Source of the DNA: DSYU01 sp963827605
GTDB lineage: Bacteria > Chloroflexota > Anaerolineae > Anaerolineales > Anaerolineaceae
Direction: 5' to 3'
DNA length: 64,000 nt
Assembly: GCA_963827605.1 (NCBI GenBank)
Contig: CAWHBK010000002.1
Coordinates: 310,001-374,000, forward strand
Shown here piece by piece: positions 55,466 to 64,000 of this stretch. The notes beneath the pieces are model-generated. The model saw nothing but the letters and a program-made list of their open reading frames with translations, was not told the DNA's origin and made no database searches. The stretch's first letter is position 1. The number at the start of each line of letters is the position of its first letter. Made by a program: the position numbers and the translations under genes.

Positions 55466-58247
55466 ATGACAGACTGGTACCAGCTCAGCAGTCAGGAAAC
55501 TGCCGAAAAACTCGCTACCGACCCTGCCACCGGTCTTAGCGAAGCCGAAACAGCCCGCCGCCTGGAACAATATGGGCTTAATGAACTGGTCGAACGCGGC
55601 GTGAAGGGTCCGCTGGCGATCCTGTTGGAACAGTTGACCGGGATCATGGTGGTGATTCTGATCGTCTCCGCGGTGGTGTCCCTCATCCTGGGCGAGTACA
55701 CCGATGCTATGGTGATTTTCATTATCGTTGTCCTGAACGCGGTGCTGGGGTTTACCCAGGAATACCGCGCCGAACAGGCCATGGCAGCCTTGAAACGTAT
55801 GGCAGTGCCGCGCGTACACGTGCGCCGGGATGGCCACTTGCAGGAAATCAGCGCGCGCGAGGTGGTGCCCGGCGACATCATCCAGCTGGAAGCCGGGAAT
55901 TCGGTTCCCGCAGATGGTCGCCTGGTCGAGAGCATCAACTTGCGCGTGCAGGAATCGGTGCTGACCGGCGAATCGGAGGCGGTGGAGAAGAATACCGCGC
56001 CCCTGAACGAGGACAACGCACCCATTGGCGACCGGGTAAATATGGTTCACATGGGCACGGCCGTCACGTACGGGCGCGGGACGGTGGTAGTGACCGATAC
56101 CGGGATGAAAACCCAGCTGGGCAAAATTGCCGATCATGATCCAAACCGTCGGGTCGGAAAAAACGCCTCTGCAGCGGCGGTTGGAACAACTGGGCCGCGG
56201 CCTGGCGGTAGCCGCGCTGGCAATCGTGGCGGTCGTTTTTGTACTGGGCCTGCTGCGCGGCGAAGATGTGCGCGTGCTGATCCTGACTTCCATTAGCATG
56301 GCAGTCGCCGCCGTTCCGGAGGGGCTTCCGGCGGTGGTTACGATTGCCCTGGCACTCGGCGCGCAGCGCATGCTGCAGCGCAACGCGTTGATCCGCAAAC
56401 TGCCCGCGGTGGAAACACTCGGCTCGGTTACCGTCATCTGCTCTGACAAAACCGGCACGCTGACCGAAAACCGCATGACCGTTACCGTTGTAGATGTAGC
56501 CGGGAATTCGCTGAACTTGCAGGAACGCCTGCGCAGTTTTAGCCCCACCGTCAGCCAGGATGACCCGGTTGAACCGCTGCTGCTGGAAAGCCCGGCGGTG
56601 GTACTGACCATGGCCGGCGGAGCACTGTGCAGTGATGCCTCGTTAGAGTCAGTGGCTGGGGAACCGGGCACCTTTTCCAGCATCGGCGACCCAACCGAAG
56701 GCGCGCTGGTGATCGCCGCGGCGCGCGGCGGGCTGTGGAAGGCGGAACTGGACCAGGCCTTCCCGCGCGTGGCCGAGGTGCCGTTCGATTCGGAGCGCAA
56801 GCGGATGACTACCGTGCACCGGCCTGTACCCGAAAAAGTGCCCGCCCTGCTGGATCCCTATAAAGACGAGCGCCCGGATTTCTTCGCGCCCGATCATTAC
56901 CTGGTGATCACCAAGGGCGCGGTGGACGGCCTGCTGGACGTCTCCGGCTGGGTGTGGACGCGGGGTGAAGCCGAGCCGCTGGATGAGAAATGGCGCGAGC
57001 GGATCCTGAAAGCCAATAATGACCTGGCGCAAAACGGCATGCGGGTGTTGGGTGTGGCGTTTGGCCAGCGCGAGCTGGGCGTGGTCGATGACGCGGTGGC
57101 AGCCAACCTGGGTGAGGGCCCACTGGAAAGCGATCTGATCTTCCTGGGCATGTTTGGCATGATCGACCCGGCCCGCCCGGAGGTTAAGGAGGCCGTACGG
57201 GAGGCGCAAACCGCCGGTATCCGCCCGGTGATGATCACCGGGGATCACCCGCTGACGGCCTCTTATATCGCCAGCGAGCTGGGGATTGCCCAACACGGGA
57301 GGACGCTGACCGGGCGCGATCTGGATGAAATGCCGGTCGAGCAGTTTGAGTCGCTGGTGGAGGAAGTGCCGGTGTACGCGCGAGTATCGCCCGAGCACAA
57401 GCTGAAGATCGTCCAGGCCTTGCAAGACCGCGGTCAGATTGTCGCCATGACGGGCGATGGCGTGAACGACGCGCCAGCGCTCAAAAAGGCAGAAATTGGC
57501 GTGGCCATGGGCATCACCGGCACGGACGTTTCCAAAGAAGCCGCGGATATGATCTTGCTGGACGACAACTTTGCCACCATCGTCGCCGCGGTGGAAGAAG
57601 GCCGGCGCATCTACGACAATATCCGCAAGTTCATCAAGTACACGATGACCTCCAACGCCGGGGAAATCTGGGTGATGCTGCTGGCGCCGTTTGTGGGCAT
57701 GCCCTTACCGCTGACCCCGCTGCAAATTTTGTGGGTCAACCTGGTGACGGATGGCTTGCCCGGCCTGGCGTTGACCATCGAGCCGGCGGAAAAGGATACC
57801 ATGCAGCGCCCGCCCTACCCACCGCGGGAAAACATCTTTGGGCGGGGTATGGCGCGCGATATCCTGTGGATTGGCCTGTTAATGGGGTTGGTTTCGCTGG
57901 CGGTTGGCTATGTCTATTACCGGATCGACCCGGCTGCTTCCCCGGCGGTCTGGCAAACGGTAACCTTCACCACGCTGACGCTGGCGCAGATGGGCAATGC
58001 GCTGGCGACGCGCTCAGAACGCAGCACGATCTTCCAAATCGGCCTGTTATCGAACAAAGCCATGCTGGGCTCGGTGCTGCTGACCTTCGCGCTGCAAATG
58101 GCGGTGATCTATATGCCGTTCCTGAACCGGGCCTTTTCGACCACCCCACTCAGCCTGCGCGATCTGCTGATCAGCCTGGCTTTCAGCACCATCGTGTTTT
58201 TCGCGGTTGAACTGGTGAAATGGTTACGGCAGCAGCGGACCGCGTAA
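55466..58247 (+). CDS. Cation-transporting P-type ATPase, Ca2+-type, one frameshift
   Basis: About 927 residues after repair of one extra C near 56131 (expected KIADMIQTVG). Type II P-ATPase motifs in order: VLTGESEAVEK (actuator TGES), AAVPEGLPAVVTIALALG (M4), CSDKTGTLTEN (phosphorylated Asp), GDPTEGALV, and MTGDGVNDAPALKKA (hinge). The length and PEGLPA motif fit Ca2+- or mixed-cation pumps such as PacL; sodium is an alternative. GGAGG precedes ATG 55466. The stop region is duplicated in tandem. Confidence 0.93.
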
Positions 58248-58294
58248 ACACAACGCGGACCGCGTAAAACACAACGCGGACCGCGTATGACAAC
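58235..58294 (+). repeat. Three tandem copies of the ATPase stop-codon region
   Basis: GCGGACCGCGTAAACACAAC, a 21-bp copy with one more A, and a third diverged copy lie head-to-tail. Each holds the palindrome CGCGGACCGCG-like core; the first includes the true TAA stop. Confidence 0.88.
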
Positions 58295-58328
58295 TGCGCA
58301 GGGCGCACAGACGCGAAAGGTTGGACGA

Positions 58329-59084
58329 TTATGATCCGAAATTCCAACCCGCCAGGAGCATCGCCTGGGCGGCCTGGGTCAGATATTTTTTGATGCGGGT
58401 GAAGCTGTCGCCCGCGGCAGTGAAATCCCGCGCATCCGCGCTGTCGAGCGCTTGCAGGTAGCTGGCTTGCAGCAGCTCCGCTTCTGCTCCGGCACGCTTG
58501 AGCCAGGTGTCGATCTCAGCATAGGCTTCTGGCGGGCGGCCGATTGCACCGAGCCGGCGGCCCTCGGTTACAACCTGGCTCAGATTATCCTTGACCTGGG
58601 CGCGCCAGGCGGCATCCTGCAGCAAGGTGTTGTCGCGCATCAATTGATCATTGCTTGCCAGCCAGCGCTCCAGCGCCGCGGCATACGCCTTCAACCGGAT
58701 GGTGGCTTCGGTTTCATAGACCACCGGGTCCAGAGGCGGAGCCGGTGTGCGTGTGGGCGCCAGGGTGGGAAGTTCCAGCGCGCGCATCTCGCGCGTGGCA
58801 ACGATGGGCAGCGGCTGCGTCGGCAGCAGGTTGGTCTTCTCGATTTTGCCCTGCCCGGCTACGGTGATTTCAATATCGCCCGGATCCGGATTGGTCAGGT
58901 CAGGGAGGTTGAGATCTTCGAGACTTAATGTCGCTTGCGCAAAGGCCGCCTCAATCCCATGTGTCACCGCGGGCAAGATGCCCGGGGCATCGGTGAGATC
59001 GAGGTAGAAAAGAAGCAACCCCACGCCAAGAATAACCAGCAGCGCAAAAAAAATCTGACCGAAAAAAGAAAGCAGGGTTTTCAC
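58329..59084 (-). CDS. Membrane-anchored exported hypothetical protein
   Basis: GTG 59084 (GGAAGG upstream) starts an N-terminal hydrophobic anchor (TLLSFFGQIFFALLVILGVGLLLFYL), then a linker rich in Pro/Thr, and a helical domain (residues 130-250) with repeated amphipathic heptads. It has no family I recognise. Minus-strand TATACT near 59133 could be its -10 box. The frame stays open upstream but that part is poor in coding signal. Confidence 0.72.
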   Translation of the reverse strand: MKTLLSFFGQIFFALLVILGVGLLLFYLDLTDAPGILPAVTHGIEAAFAQATLSLEDLNLPDLTNPDPGDIEITVAGQGKIEKTNLLPTQPLPIVATREMRALELPTLAPTRTPAPPLDPVVYETEATIRLKAYAAALERWLASNDQLMRDNTLLQDAAWRAQVKDNLSQVVTEGRRLGAIGRPPEAYAEIDTWLKRAGAEAELLQASYLQALDSADARDFTAAGDSFTRIKKYLTQAAQAMLLAGWNFGS

Positions 59085-59228
59085 AATGTGCCTTCCCAGA
59101 AAGAAAAGAACGGTATATGAATAAGTATACCATACCATCCGAATTAGTAGAACATATTTTCGGATATAAAACAAAATGCTGGCAGTGGCGGTTTGGTAAA
59201 CCACCACTGCCAGCATAAAAAGATCGTT

Positions 59229-61586
59229 TTAGCGCCAGGCAGGCTGCAGGTCATCCGCCTGGTTCCTGGTGACGTTAGTAACCTGGCTGCCGTCCCTGGC
59301 CATCACGTAGATTTCCTGGTTGCCGTCGCGGTTGGTGGAAAAGGCAATCCACTGCCCGTCCGGTGACCAAACCGGCAGGCGATCGTCCGCAGGATTGCTG
59401 GTTCGCCTGGTTGGTTGGCTGCCATTCAGCTGCATGGTGTAGATTTCATGGTTGCCGTCCCGATTGGTCACAAAGGCAACCTGCCCGCCGCCCAACGGAA
59501 TGGCGGGGAACGAATCATCCGCCGCATTCTGGGTCAGGTTTACCGCCTTGGTGCCGTCCGGATTAACCGCATAGATCTCGTTGTTGCCATCCCGATCGGT
59601 GGTAAATAGTATCTGGCTGGTGGAGGTAAGCAGGCCGCCTTGCGTATACCAGGCTGGTTTAAAATCGTTGGCAGGGTTCTTGGTGAGATTGACCGGGTTC
59701 GAGCCGTCGGCTTTCATGACATAGATTTCGGTATTGCCGTCCCGGTTGGTGGTAAAGGCAATCTGACTACCGTCCGAGGACCAGGCCGGGTAACGCTCAT
59801 CCGCCGGGCTGTTGGTAAGATTGAGCGGGTTCGTACCATCGGCATTCATGACATAGATTTCGTTATTGCCATCCTGGTTAGTGGTAAAGGCAAACCGGCT
59901 GCCGTCTGGAGACCAGGCCGGGTCGGACTGCACCGCGCTGCCACTGGTAAGCGGCCGGGTGCTGCCGTCCTGGCTGTTAAAAAGGTACAGGTGCGGGCCA
60001 CCGTCACGGCCCGACACGAAGAGGAAGACCTGCTGCCCAGGCACAGGAAATGGAACCTGGGTGGACTGGGTGGGCTGCGTTGTCACGGTTGGTGAAATAA
60101 CCACCGGCGGTGGGGTAAAGGTAGAGGTGGGCGGCAAAGGTGTGAAGGTACTGGTCGGCGGCGGAAGCGTAAAGGTTGGCGTAGGCGGGACGACCGAAGC
60201 CGTGATGGTGGGCGGAAGTGGGGTAAAGGTGCTCGTGGGAGGTATGGGCGTAAAGGTCAAAACCACGGTTTGGGTTGGCACAGGCGTAAGGGTAAGGGTC
60301 GGTGTGGGCAGCAGCGAGACGGTTGCGCTGGGCGCCGTGACCGGAATTGCCCCAACCGCAGTGGCAGTAAGGTTTGCGACTACGGTGGCGGTCGCAGCGG
60401 CGTTGGCCGTGGCCGTCTGGGCATCTAACAGGCCAATCTGCGCCTGTGATGTTTCTTTCGCGCCCGTCAGGCGGTTCTGGTTCCAGTTCCACAAGAGACC
60501 CAGCCCGCAGACCATCGTCAGGCAAAGCATAAGCAGCGCCGGAAGCACCCAGACCGGGATGAGCGCGCGGCTGAGCACTTCGCCGTTGTGTCCCTGGCTT
60601 TCTCCACCAGAGGATTGGATGGTCACCCGGTAGGGTAGAGTGGCGCGCTGGCCAAACCAATTGGGGTTGCGCGGTGAAGCCGCGAAATCAACCACGGCTG
60701 TCTCACCGGGCATGACCTGCACCGGCCCGCGGTTGTTCGGGACAAACTCCAGGTCATCCTGCTGGTTTTGCCAGCGGATGGTATACGTATCGGGAACAGC
60801 GCCGAGATTGTGAATCCGCACCCGGGCCATCTGCCCGGCATCGATGTGACGCGGGGAAAGATCACTGACAAACTGGTTCCCCGCCGCCAGGCTGAGCATG
60901 GCATCTACAATGGTGTACTCAGAAGGCTCGGCCTGGCTGGAAACGCGCAGCCGGAATGGATACAATCCGGACTGACTGCCCAGGGTAGGCTGGATCAACA
61001 AGGTGAACTCGCTGCTCGCACCAGGAGCCAGGCGGGCTAACTGGGCAGGACCCGACAACCACTGCGGCGGGATTCCATCCACAGTCAGGTAAAAGGTGTC
61101 ATCCAATGACCCATGGTTGGTGACTCTGACCGGGATGGTTAAAACCTCCCCTGTTGTCACGGTAAATTGAGTGGTATTCAAGGCTACTTCAACCCGCCCG
61201 CTGGAGATGTAGGGTGTGGCCTGCATCGTATTTTCGTAACCACCGACCCGCAGATCAAAACCGGCTTCTCCAAAAGCCTCTCGATTCGTTTGGCTGATGG
61301 CGCGCAGCACTACTGGATAAACGCCGGCTGAAAGGGGCGAGGTAACCGGTGCCTGAATGGTCAGGCTGGCTTCGCGGCGTTCACCAGACGCAAGATGCAT
61401 CACCGGCAGATCGAGCAGCACCCATTCCGCCGGAATGCCCTCAACGGAAATATCAAAATAATCCTCGTCCACGGAATGGTTAATCAGCGCGAAGGGAACG
61501 GTCACACTCCCTCCCGGAGCGGCAGAAAAAGCGCTCTCCCCCAGTTGGATTTCAACCGGACGAAACGGTATCGTGCTTCCTTGCAT
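59229..61586 (-). CDS. Membrane protein with Ig-like domains and a C-terminal PD40/TolB-like propeller
   Basis: ATG 61586 (AGGAAGG upstream) gives 785 residues. Residues 1-350 hold three immunoglobulin-like or NEW3-type repeats (NHSVDEDYFDISVEGIPAEW, NHGSLDDTFYLTVDGIPPQW, HNLGAVPDTYTIRW). One membrane helix follows (WVLPALLMLCLTMVCGLGLLW), then a Thr/Pro-rich stalk of about 130 residues, and six PD40 blades with the repeating DGNNEIYVMNADGTNPLNLT pattern. No signal peptide precedes the Ig domains, so they should be cytosolic unless export is non-classical; the propeller would be outside. Role unknown, perhaps a transmembrane sensor or scaffold. Confidence 0.85.
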   Translation of the reverse strand: MQGSTIPFRPVEIQLGESAFSAAPGGSVTVPFALINHSVDEDYFDISVEGIPAEWVLLDLPVMHLASGERREASLTIQAPVTSPLSAGVYPVVLRAISQTNREAFGEAGFDLRVGGYENTMQATPYISSGRVEVALNTTQFTVTTGEVLTIPVRVTNHGSLDDTFYLTVDGIPPQWLSGPAQLARLAPGASSEFTLLIQPTLGSQSGLYPFRLRVSSQAEPSEYTIVDAMLSLAAGNQFVSDLSPRHIDAGQMARVRIHNLGAVPDTYTIRWQNQQDDLEFVPNNRGPVQVMPGETAVVDFAASPRNPNWFGQRATLPYRVTIQSSGGESQGHNGEVLSRALIPVWVLPALLMLCLTMVCGLGLLWNWNQNRLTGAKETSQAQIGLLDAQTATANAAATATVVANLTATAVGAIPVTAPSATVSLLPTPTLTLTPVPTQTVVLTFTPIPPTSTFTPLPPTITASVVPPTPTFTLPPPTSTFTPLPPTSTFTPPPVVISPTVTTQPTQSTQVPFPVPGQQVFLFVSGRDGGPHLYLFNSQDGSTRPLTSGSAVQSDPAWSPDGSRFAFTTNQDGNNEIYVMNADGTNPLNLTNSPADERYPAWSSDGSQIAFTTNRDGNTEIYVMKADGSNPVNLTKNPANDFKPAWYTQGGLLTSTSQILFTTDRDGNNEIYAVNPDGTKAVNLTQNAADDSFPAIPLGGGQVAFVTNRDGNHEIYTMQLNGSQPTRRTSNPADDRLPVWSPDGQWIAFSTNRDGNQEIYVMARDGSQVTNVTRNQADDLQPAWR

Positions 61587-61718
61587 GGTGAACCTTCCTA
61601 GACCGCGCGGGCTGCTTTCCCCCCTCCAACAACCGGCACGAAATCCTGATAAAGCGAACCAGGCATGCCAGTCCCCCATCCAGCATTGTAACCAGAAACT
61701 TTTCCCCTAATCGGTAAT

Positions 61719-61724
61719 AGTATA
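61719..61724 (-). promoter_or_regulatory. -10 box of the PD40 protein gene
   Basis: On the minus strand TATACT is the clearest promoter word in the 372-bp gap 61587-61958. The remaining part of the gap holds a degenerate palindromic element. Confidence 0.4.
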
Positions 61725-61888
61725 CCAAATTTAGGTAGAATTTAAAACCACGGTCTTTCCCCCATATCCTACGCGGAAAACCACTGCTTTTAAACCACTT
61801 GAGCGGAGCACGGCACAGGCGGCACGCCACTCAAAATGCAGACGGCTGTTCACAAAGATGGCTGCGCTCAGTAAAGAGCAGGTTGGGG

Positions 61889-61945
61889 CGATTAACAAAA
61901 ATCGCTCCTTGCCACCCGACTATGGGGGAAGGAGCAATTCTTTCG
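61889..61945. repeat. Degenerate palindromic element E
   Basis: GGGGCGATTAACAAA resembles the family end GGGCGATTCGCAAAG. The block AATCGCTCCTTGCCACCC...GGGGGAAGGAGCAATTCTTT parallels element D (AATCGCCCCTTGCCACCC...AAGGGGGCAATGATTCTTT). The central palindrome has been lost. Confidence 0.5.
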
Positions 61946-61958
61946 ATACCGTATCAGG

Positions 61959-62029
61959 CTGGGGGCAAAGGATTCGAACCTCTACAAGCAAATCCAGAGT
62001 CTGCTGTCCTGCCATTAGACGAGCCCCCA
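61959..62029 (-). tRNA. tRNA-Gln (anticodon CTG)
   Basis: Reading the minus strand, acceptor TGGGGGC pairs with GCCCCCA and the discriminator is G. The first pair U1-A72 is typical of tRNA-Gln. The anticodon stem GCAGA/TTTGC (one G-T pair) frames loop CTCTGGA with anticodon CTG. The T-arm contains GGTTCGAATCC. Length 71 nt, CCA not encoded. It lies downstream of gltX on the same strand. Confidence 0.95.
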
Positions 62030-62097
62030 GTGTGTTTGACGGGCTTTATTTTAACACCGCCATTTCCTTTTGTCCAGGGTTACAGGAATTTCTGCCA

Positions 62098-62270
62098 GGG
62101 CTATTCGCAAAGTATGCGAATAGCCCTGCTGCGGGGGCAAGAACCACCCCCTGGCCCCCTCCTGGCTTCGCCGGAGGGGGAAAATAATTTTGTGGGGTAT
62201 GCGCGGCGCGGAATTCGCGCCGCGCATACCCCTCTCCCCAGGAAAATACAAGGTACTTTGCGAATCGCCC
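62098..62270. repeat. Palindromic element C (best-preserved ends)
   Basis: The left end GGGCTATTCGCAAAGTA (62098-62114) and the right end TACTTTGCGAATCGCCC (62254-62270) are inverted repeats at 16 of 17 positions. The left end also folds back at once on TGCGAATAGCCCT (13-bp arms, 62097-62127). Inside are a GC hairpin (62155-62180), an A/T spacer, and a palindrome at 62194-62232 with 17-bp arms and loop GAATT. Confidence 0.8.
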
Positions 62271-62402
62271 CTTGCCACCCCTGCGGCTTCGCCGCTGCCC
62301 CCTCAAAGGGGGCAATGATTCTTTTTGGGGCCATGCGGCTGGCTAAGCCAGCCGCATGGCCCCAAGCCCCATTTTTGCCAACAGTATCTTTGCGAATCGC
62401 CC
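62254..62402. repeat. Palindromic element D, sharing an end with C
   Basis: It begins with the right end of C and finishes with CTTTGCGAATCGCCC in the same orientation (direct, not inverted). Inside: a GC hairpin region, A/T spacer CAATGATTCTTTTT, and a perfect palindrome at 62326-62364 with 19-bp arms around one A. C and D together fill most of the 443-bp gap between tRNA-Gln and gltX. Confidence 0.75.
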
Positions 62403-62472
62403 TGGCGCCGGCCGGAACAGCCCTCCCGCGGCCCCCCAAACCCCGAAAAGAGCAAGGATTCCGCGGCTCCAA

Positions 62473-63966
62473 CTACACCTGATGCATCAGTAGATCAGCG
62501 GCGCGGCGAAGGCGTTCGAGCACTTTTTCCCTTCCAATGACGGCCATGCTCTCAAAGAGGGGCGGGCTGACTTTTTGCCCGGTGACCGCCACACGCAGGA
62601 TGCCAAACACCTGACCGGAGCTCAGGCCCATTTCTTCGACCATGGCGCGCATGGGAGGCTCGGCGGTTTCCGGCTGTATGTCGGGCAGGGAGGATAAGAT
62701 TTCATACGCCCGGCGGGTGACCTCAGCGGACTGCGCCGCAGTCAGATCTTTGGCGACCAGAATAAGCGGGTCCGGCTCGATGGTGTCCTTGAAGTAAAAC
62801 CCAGCAATTTCCGGCGCGTCGGTAAGCACGGTCAAGCGCTCTCGGATGAGCGGGATGATCTGGCACAAAACAGCGTCATCCACCTGGTAACCGGCGTTGA
62901 CGAGAAAAGGCTTGACCCGCGCGGCCAGATCGTCGAGCTCGAGGGAGCGGATATGCAGGCCGTTGAAGTGGTCAAGCTTAGAAAAATTGATCGCGGCCGG
63001 AGAAGGGTTTAATTTTGCCAGGCTGAATTTCTCCACCAGATCGGGGATGGTAAAGAACTCGGTGTGCGCATCGTAACTCCAGCCCATCAGGGCGATCCAG
63101 TTTATGACGCCTTCGGGGATATACCCCAATTCCTCCAGATCCTTGATAAATATCGAGCGGCCATCTTTCATCAGGTCCGCGGTTTCCCGCTTGCTCATTT
63201 TACCCTTGCCGCTGGGCTTGAGGAACACCGAAAGGTGACCCCAGGCCGGCTCTTCCCAACCAAATGCGCGAATGATATTGACGTGCAGCGGAAGCGACGG
63301 CAGCCATTCCGACCCGCGGATCACGTGGCTGATACGCATCAGGTGATCGTCCACCATAGCGGCCAGGTGGTAGAGCGCAAAGCCATCCGACTTGACCAGG
63401 ATGGAATCATCCAACTGGGTGTTCTCGGTAGTTATTGGCCCGCGCAGCAGATCGACCGCCGTTGTCGCACCCTGGCCTGGCGATTTGAAACGGATGACAT
63501 GCTTTTCCCCGGCAGCCACCCGGCGGGCCGCCTCGGCCGGGTCAAGAACCCGGCAGGTGCCGGCATATAACGCCAGCTCTTTGCGTTTTTGCGCTTCCTG
63601 GCGCTCGCGTTCTAACTTTTCCGGAGTGCAAAAGCAAGGGTAGGCGTGCCCGGTATCGATCAGCATTTGCGCGTGTTGTTGATAAATTTCTTTGCGCTCC
63701 GACTGGCGGTACGAGCCATACGGGCCGCCCACATCCGGGCCCTCATCCCATTCCAGACCCAGCCAGCGCAAACTGTCCATGAGTTCTTGCTCGGCGCCGG
63801 GAACATAGCGCTTACGGTCGGTATCCTCAACGCGCAAGATGAACTGTCCGCCGGTCTGGCGGGCGAGGAGAAAATTATACAGAGCGGTCCGTCCGCTGCC
63901 CAGGTGGGTATGGCCCGTGGGAGAAGGGGCAAAGCGCACACGTACAGGTTGGATGGATTCAGACAT
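62473..63966 (-). CDS. gltX: Glutamyl-tRNA synthetase
   Basis: The 497-residue class I synthetase has the HIGH-type motif PSPTGHTHLGSGRTAL, the acceptor-binding insertion, the KMSKR motif in GKGKMSKRE, and a helical anticodon-binding C-terminus. It charges tRNA-Glu and, in organisms without GlnRS, also tRNA-Gln for later amidation by GatCAB. No glnS is in the window, and the next gene on the same strand is tRNA-Gln. ATG 63966 lies close to the window end. Confidence 0.96.
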   Translation of the reverse strand: MSESIQPVRVRFAPSPTGHTHLGSGRTALYNFLLARQTGGQFILRVEDTDRKRYVPGAEQELMDSLRWLGLEWDEGPDVGGPYGSYRQSERKEIYQQHAQMLIDTGHAYPCFCTPEKLERERQEAQKRKELALYAGTCRVLDPAEAARRVAAGEKHVIRFKSPGQGATTAVDLLRGPITTENTQLDDSILVKSDGFALYHLAAMVDDHLMRISHVIRGSEWLPSLPLHVNIIRAFGWEEPAWGHLSVFLKPSGKGKMSKRETADLMKDGRSIFIKDLEELGYIPEGVINWIALMGWSYDAHTEFFTIPDLVEKFSLAKLNPSPAAINFSKLDHFNGLHIRSLELDDLAARVKPFLVNAGYQVDDAVLCQIIPLIRERLTVLTDAPEIAGFYFKDTIEPDPLILVAKDLTAAQSAEVTRRAYEILSSLPDIQPETAEPPMRAMVEEMGLSSGQVFGILRVAVTGQKVSPPLFESMAVIGREKVLERLRRAADLLMHQV

Positions 63967-64000
63967 AAAGACTCCATATTTTTTATTACGTGTTGGTTTT

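Overview
The window reads as chromosomal DNA of an uncultured Chloroflexota bacterium, most likely Anaerolineae-like. This is inferred from gene content and style and was not tested: GC-rich housekeeping genes, exported proteins with Pro/Thr/Ala-rich linkers and PD40 propellers, tungsten/molybdenum aldehyde oxidoreductase, ADP-forming acyl-CoA ligase, TrmFO, and a sigma-54 operon. Many conserved genes carry single-base indels, mostly one extra base, with coding signal intact on both sides. I treat these as consensus errors from the sequencing or assembly and give full-span gene coordinates.

Layout. 1-6 kb: two SDR dehydrogenases, then a minus-strand operon rpoN - PAS/GAF histidine kinase - AAA+ response regulator. 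6-15 kb: SIMPL lipoprotein, trmFO, M28 peptidase lipoprotein, histidine kinase coupled to a PLP aminotransferase, hflX, a small membrane protein, and a TrmH-type rRNA methylase converging on rpmF. 15-21 kb: methyltransferase, a phosphatase/channel-like/NTPase cluster, and secD-secF. 21-32 kb: epimerase, htpG, a hydroxyacid dehydrogenase converging on a glycerate kinase, ADP-forming acyl-CoA ligase, and a nucleotidyltransferase-GHMP kinase fusion. 33-39.7 kb: tRNA-Leu, tig, clpP, HAD phosphatase, rlmN, and a large membrane protein. 39.7-42.2 kb: an AT-rich accessory patch with an orphan Rhs tip carrying an HExxH domain, an overlapping lipoprotein gene (possible immunity), and a chimeric, deleted tyrosine recombinase. 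42-50 kb: ftsY, prfB with its programmed frameshift, alpha/beta hydrolase, malate/lactate-type dehydrogenase, rel, moeA. 50-64 kb: a small acidic Cys protein followed by a period-20 repeat, MFS transporter, epimerase, aldehyde:ferredoxin oxidoreductase, Ca2+-type P-ATPase, two exported or sensor-like proteins, tRNA-Gln and gltX.

The two most interesting items are: (1) a family of small palindromic elements with 15-17 bp terminal inverted repeats close to GGGCGATTCGCAAAGTA, found at about 6.0, 18.5 and 61.9-62.4 kb, whose large central palindromes keep the same 39-nt geometry while their sequence differs; and (2) the orphan Rhs-tip/lipoprotein pair lying next to a recombinase whose base composition switches in mid-gene.

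The core genes cover protein export and folding (SecDF, FtsY, trigger factor, ClpP, HtpG), translation and RNA modification (HflX, RF2, GltX, RlmN, TrmFO, TrmH, L32), stringent response, and anaerobic-type metabolism: AOR with MoeA, ADP-forming acyl-CoA ligase, and glycerate salvage.
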